Source: Bacteroidota bacterium
GTDB taxonomy: Bacteria > Bacteroidota > Bacteroidia > Chitinophagales > LD1
NCBI GenBank assembly: GCA_023428205.1
Contig: JAEYZB010000178.1
Location: 1 to 5,087, forward strand
Length of the DNA stretch: 5,087 nt
Direction of reading: 5' to 3'
A program made the position numbers and the translations under genes. Of this stretch, positions 4,735 to 5,087 are shown piece after piece (position 1 is the first letter of the stretch; each line of letters starts with the position of its first letter). The notes under the pieces were generated by a model, which saw nothing but the letters and a program-made list of their open reading frames with translations, was not told the origin of the DNA and did not search any database.

Positions 4735-5087
4735 TTAACGGTCTCCCTCCGTAAATCGCAGAATATATGTGTCGGGATTCGGCAGTTGTGCTACAATCGG
4801 AAATTTTTGAATGTTTTTCTGCAACGCTGGATACAAATACTTAGACGTGGAGACAAATCCCAATTGTTCCAAAACCACGTAATCCACACTATTTTGACGG
4901 AAGAAATCCAATACCACCGTGTCGTTCAATGACGGCTTATCTCCTACCGTGACTCTATCGGCATAATACATGAACATATCGGCTTTACGTGCACTGAAAA
5001 CTGCATCTTTCGGAGTGTTTGCCTTTGCCCATTTCGCCAATTCAAAATAGTTTTGATAGGCAGGAGGAACCGGTTGCAGCATATCAT
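4735..5087 (-). CDS. C-terminal part of a probable GT39-like membrane glycosyltransferase, cut by the window edge
   Basis: Only the last 116 codons are present, ending in TAA at 4735-4737. The frame continues to the right edge with no stop, so the Met at 5082-5080 need not be the start. Counting from that Met, there are 'YQNYFELAKWAKANTPKDAV' (9-28), 'ARKADMFMYYADR' (31-43), 'VDYVVLEQLGFVSTSKYLYP' (66-85) and 'NPDTYILRF' (102-110), with no membrane segment. Family knowledge: this pattern (a helix with 'ntP.dAv', then 'rkp.l.yyy..r', then 'vdYvvl..lg') is typical of the soluble C-terminal domain after the transmembrane helices of Bacteroidota proteins annotated as ArnT/PMT-like (GT39-type) lipid-linked sugar transferases. 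The catalytic N-terminal part is outside the window, so the assignment is by resemblance of the tail only. No clear terminator follows; its transcript heads towards the SRP RNA promoter on the same strand. Confidence 0.6.
   Translation of the reverse strand, partial: DMLQPVPPAYQNYFELAKWAKANTPKDAVFSARKADMFMYYADRVTVGDKPSLNDTVVLDFFRQNSVDYVVLEQLGFVSTSKYLYPALQKNIQKFPIVAQLPNPDTYILRFTEGDR

Overview
The window looks like chromosomal DNA of a member of the Bacteroidota, probably near Chitinophagaceae or Sphingobacteriia. The evidence is: AT-rich Lys/Asn/Ile-heavy coding; starts without Shine-Dalgarno sequences; a canonical Bacteroidota -7 promoter box (TATGTTTG) in front of an RNA gene; signal peptides ending in A-Q; and a TolC-type protein with the phylum's usual 'WTLQDCIEYA' start and 'LDFYQGKPI' end. 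The taxonomic placement is inference.

Layout from left to right. Positions 1-697 (minus) hold the first 232 codons of an asparagine synthetase B-type enzyme that runs off the left edge. A 248-bp divergent spacer (698-945) separates it from a secreted or periplasmic protein of unknown function (946-1782, plus), which looks like two copies of one beta-rich domain and ends at a strong palindromic terminator. A TolC-family outer-membrane efflux protein follows (1858-3216, plus) with a GTG start and its own likely promoter. It converges, across a 35-bp spacer with a weak two-way hairpin, on a family-4-type glycosyltransferase (3252-4424, minus) with an unusual basic, AT-hook-like C-terminal tail. 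The right edge (4735-5087, minus) is the C-terminal soluble part of what is probably a GT39-like polytopic membrane glycosyltransferase.

The 310-bp gap between the two glycosyltransferase genes (4425-4734) is not empty. On the minus strand it carries a small-type signal recognition particle RNA gene (4.5S-like, ffs). It is recognised from the conserved apical helix (CAGG / GCG-GAAA-CGC / AGCA), a closing terminal helix, a U-tract terminator and a matching promoter box. A 22-nt direct repeat (21/22 identical) flanks it, and a short relic-like ORF lies beside it.

The genes do not form one obvious system. The two minus-strand glycosyltransferase genes, and possibly asnB, would fit a cell-surface polysaccharide or glycan locus, but the SRP RNA gene interrupts the pair and the efflux channel has no pump genes beside it in this window. 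I see no convincing new defence, mobile or secretion system. The items most worth following up are the SRP RNA gene, the repeats around it, a 20-mer present three times in 5 kb, the glycosyltransferase tail, and the domain duplication in the unknown secreted protein.
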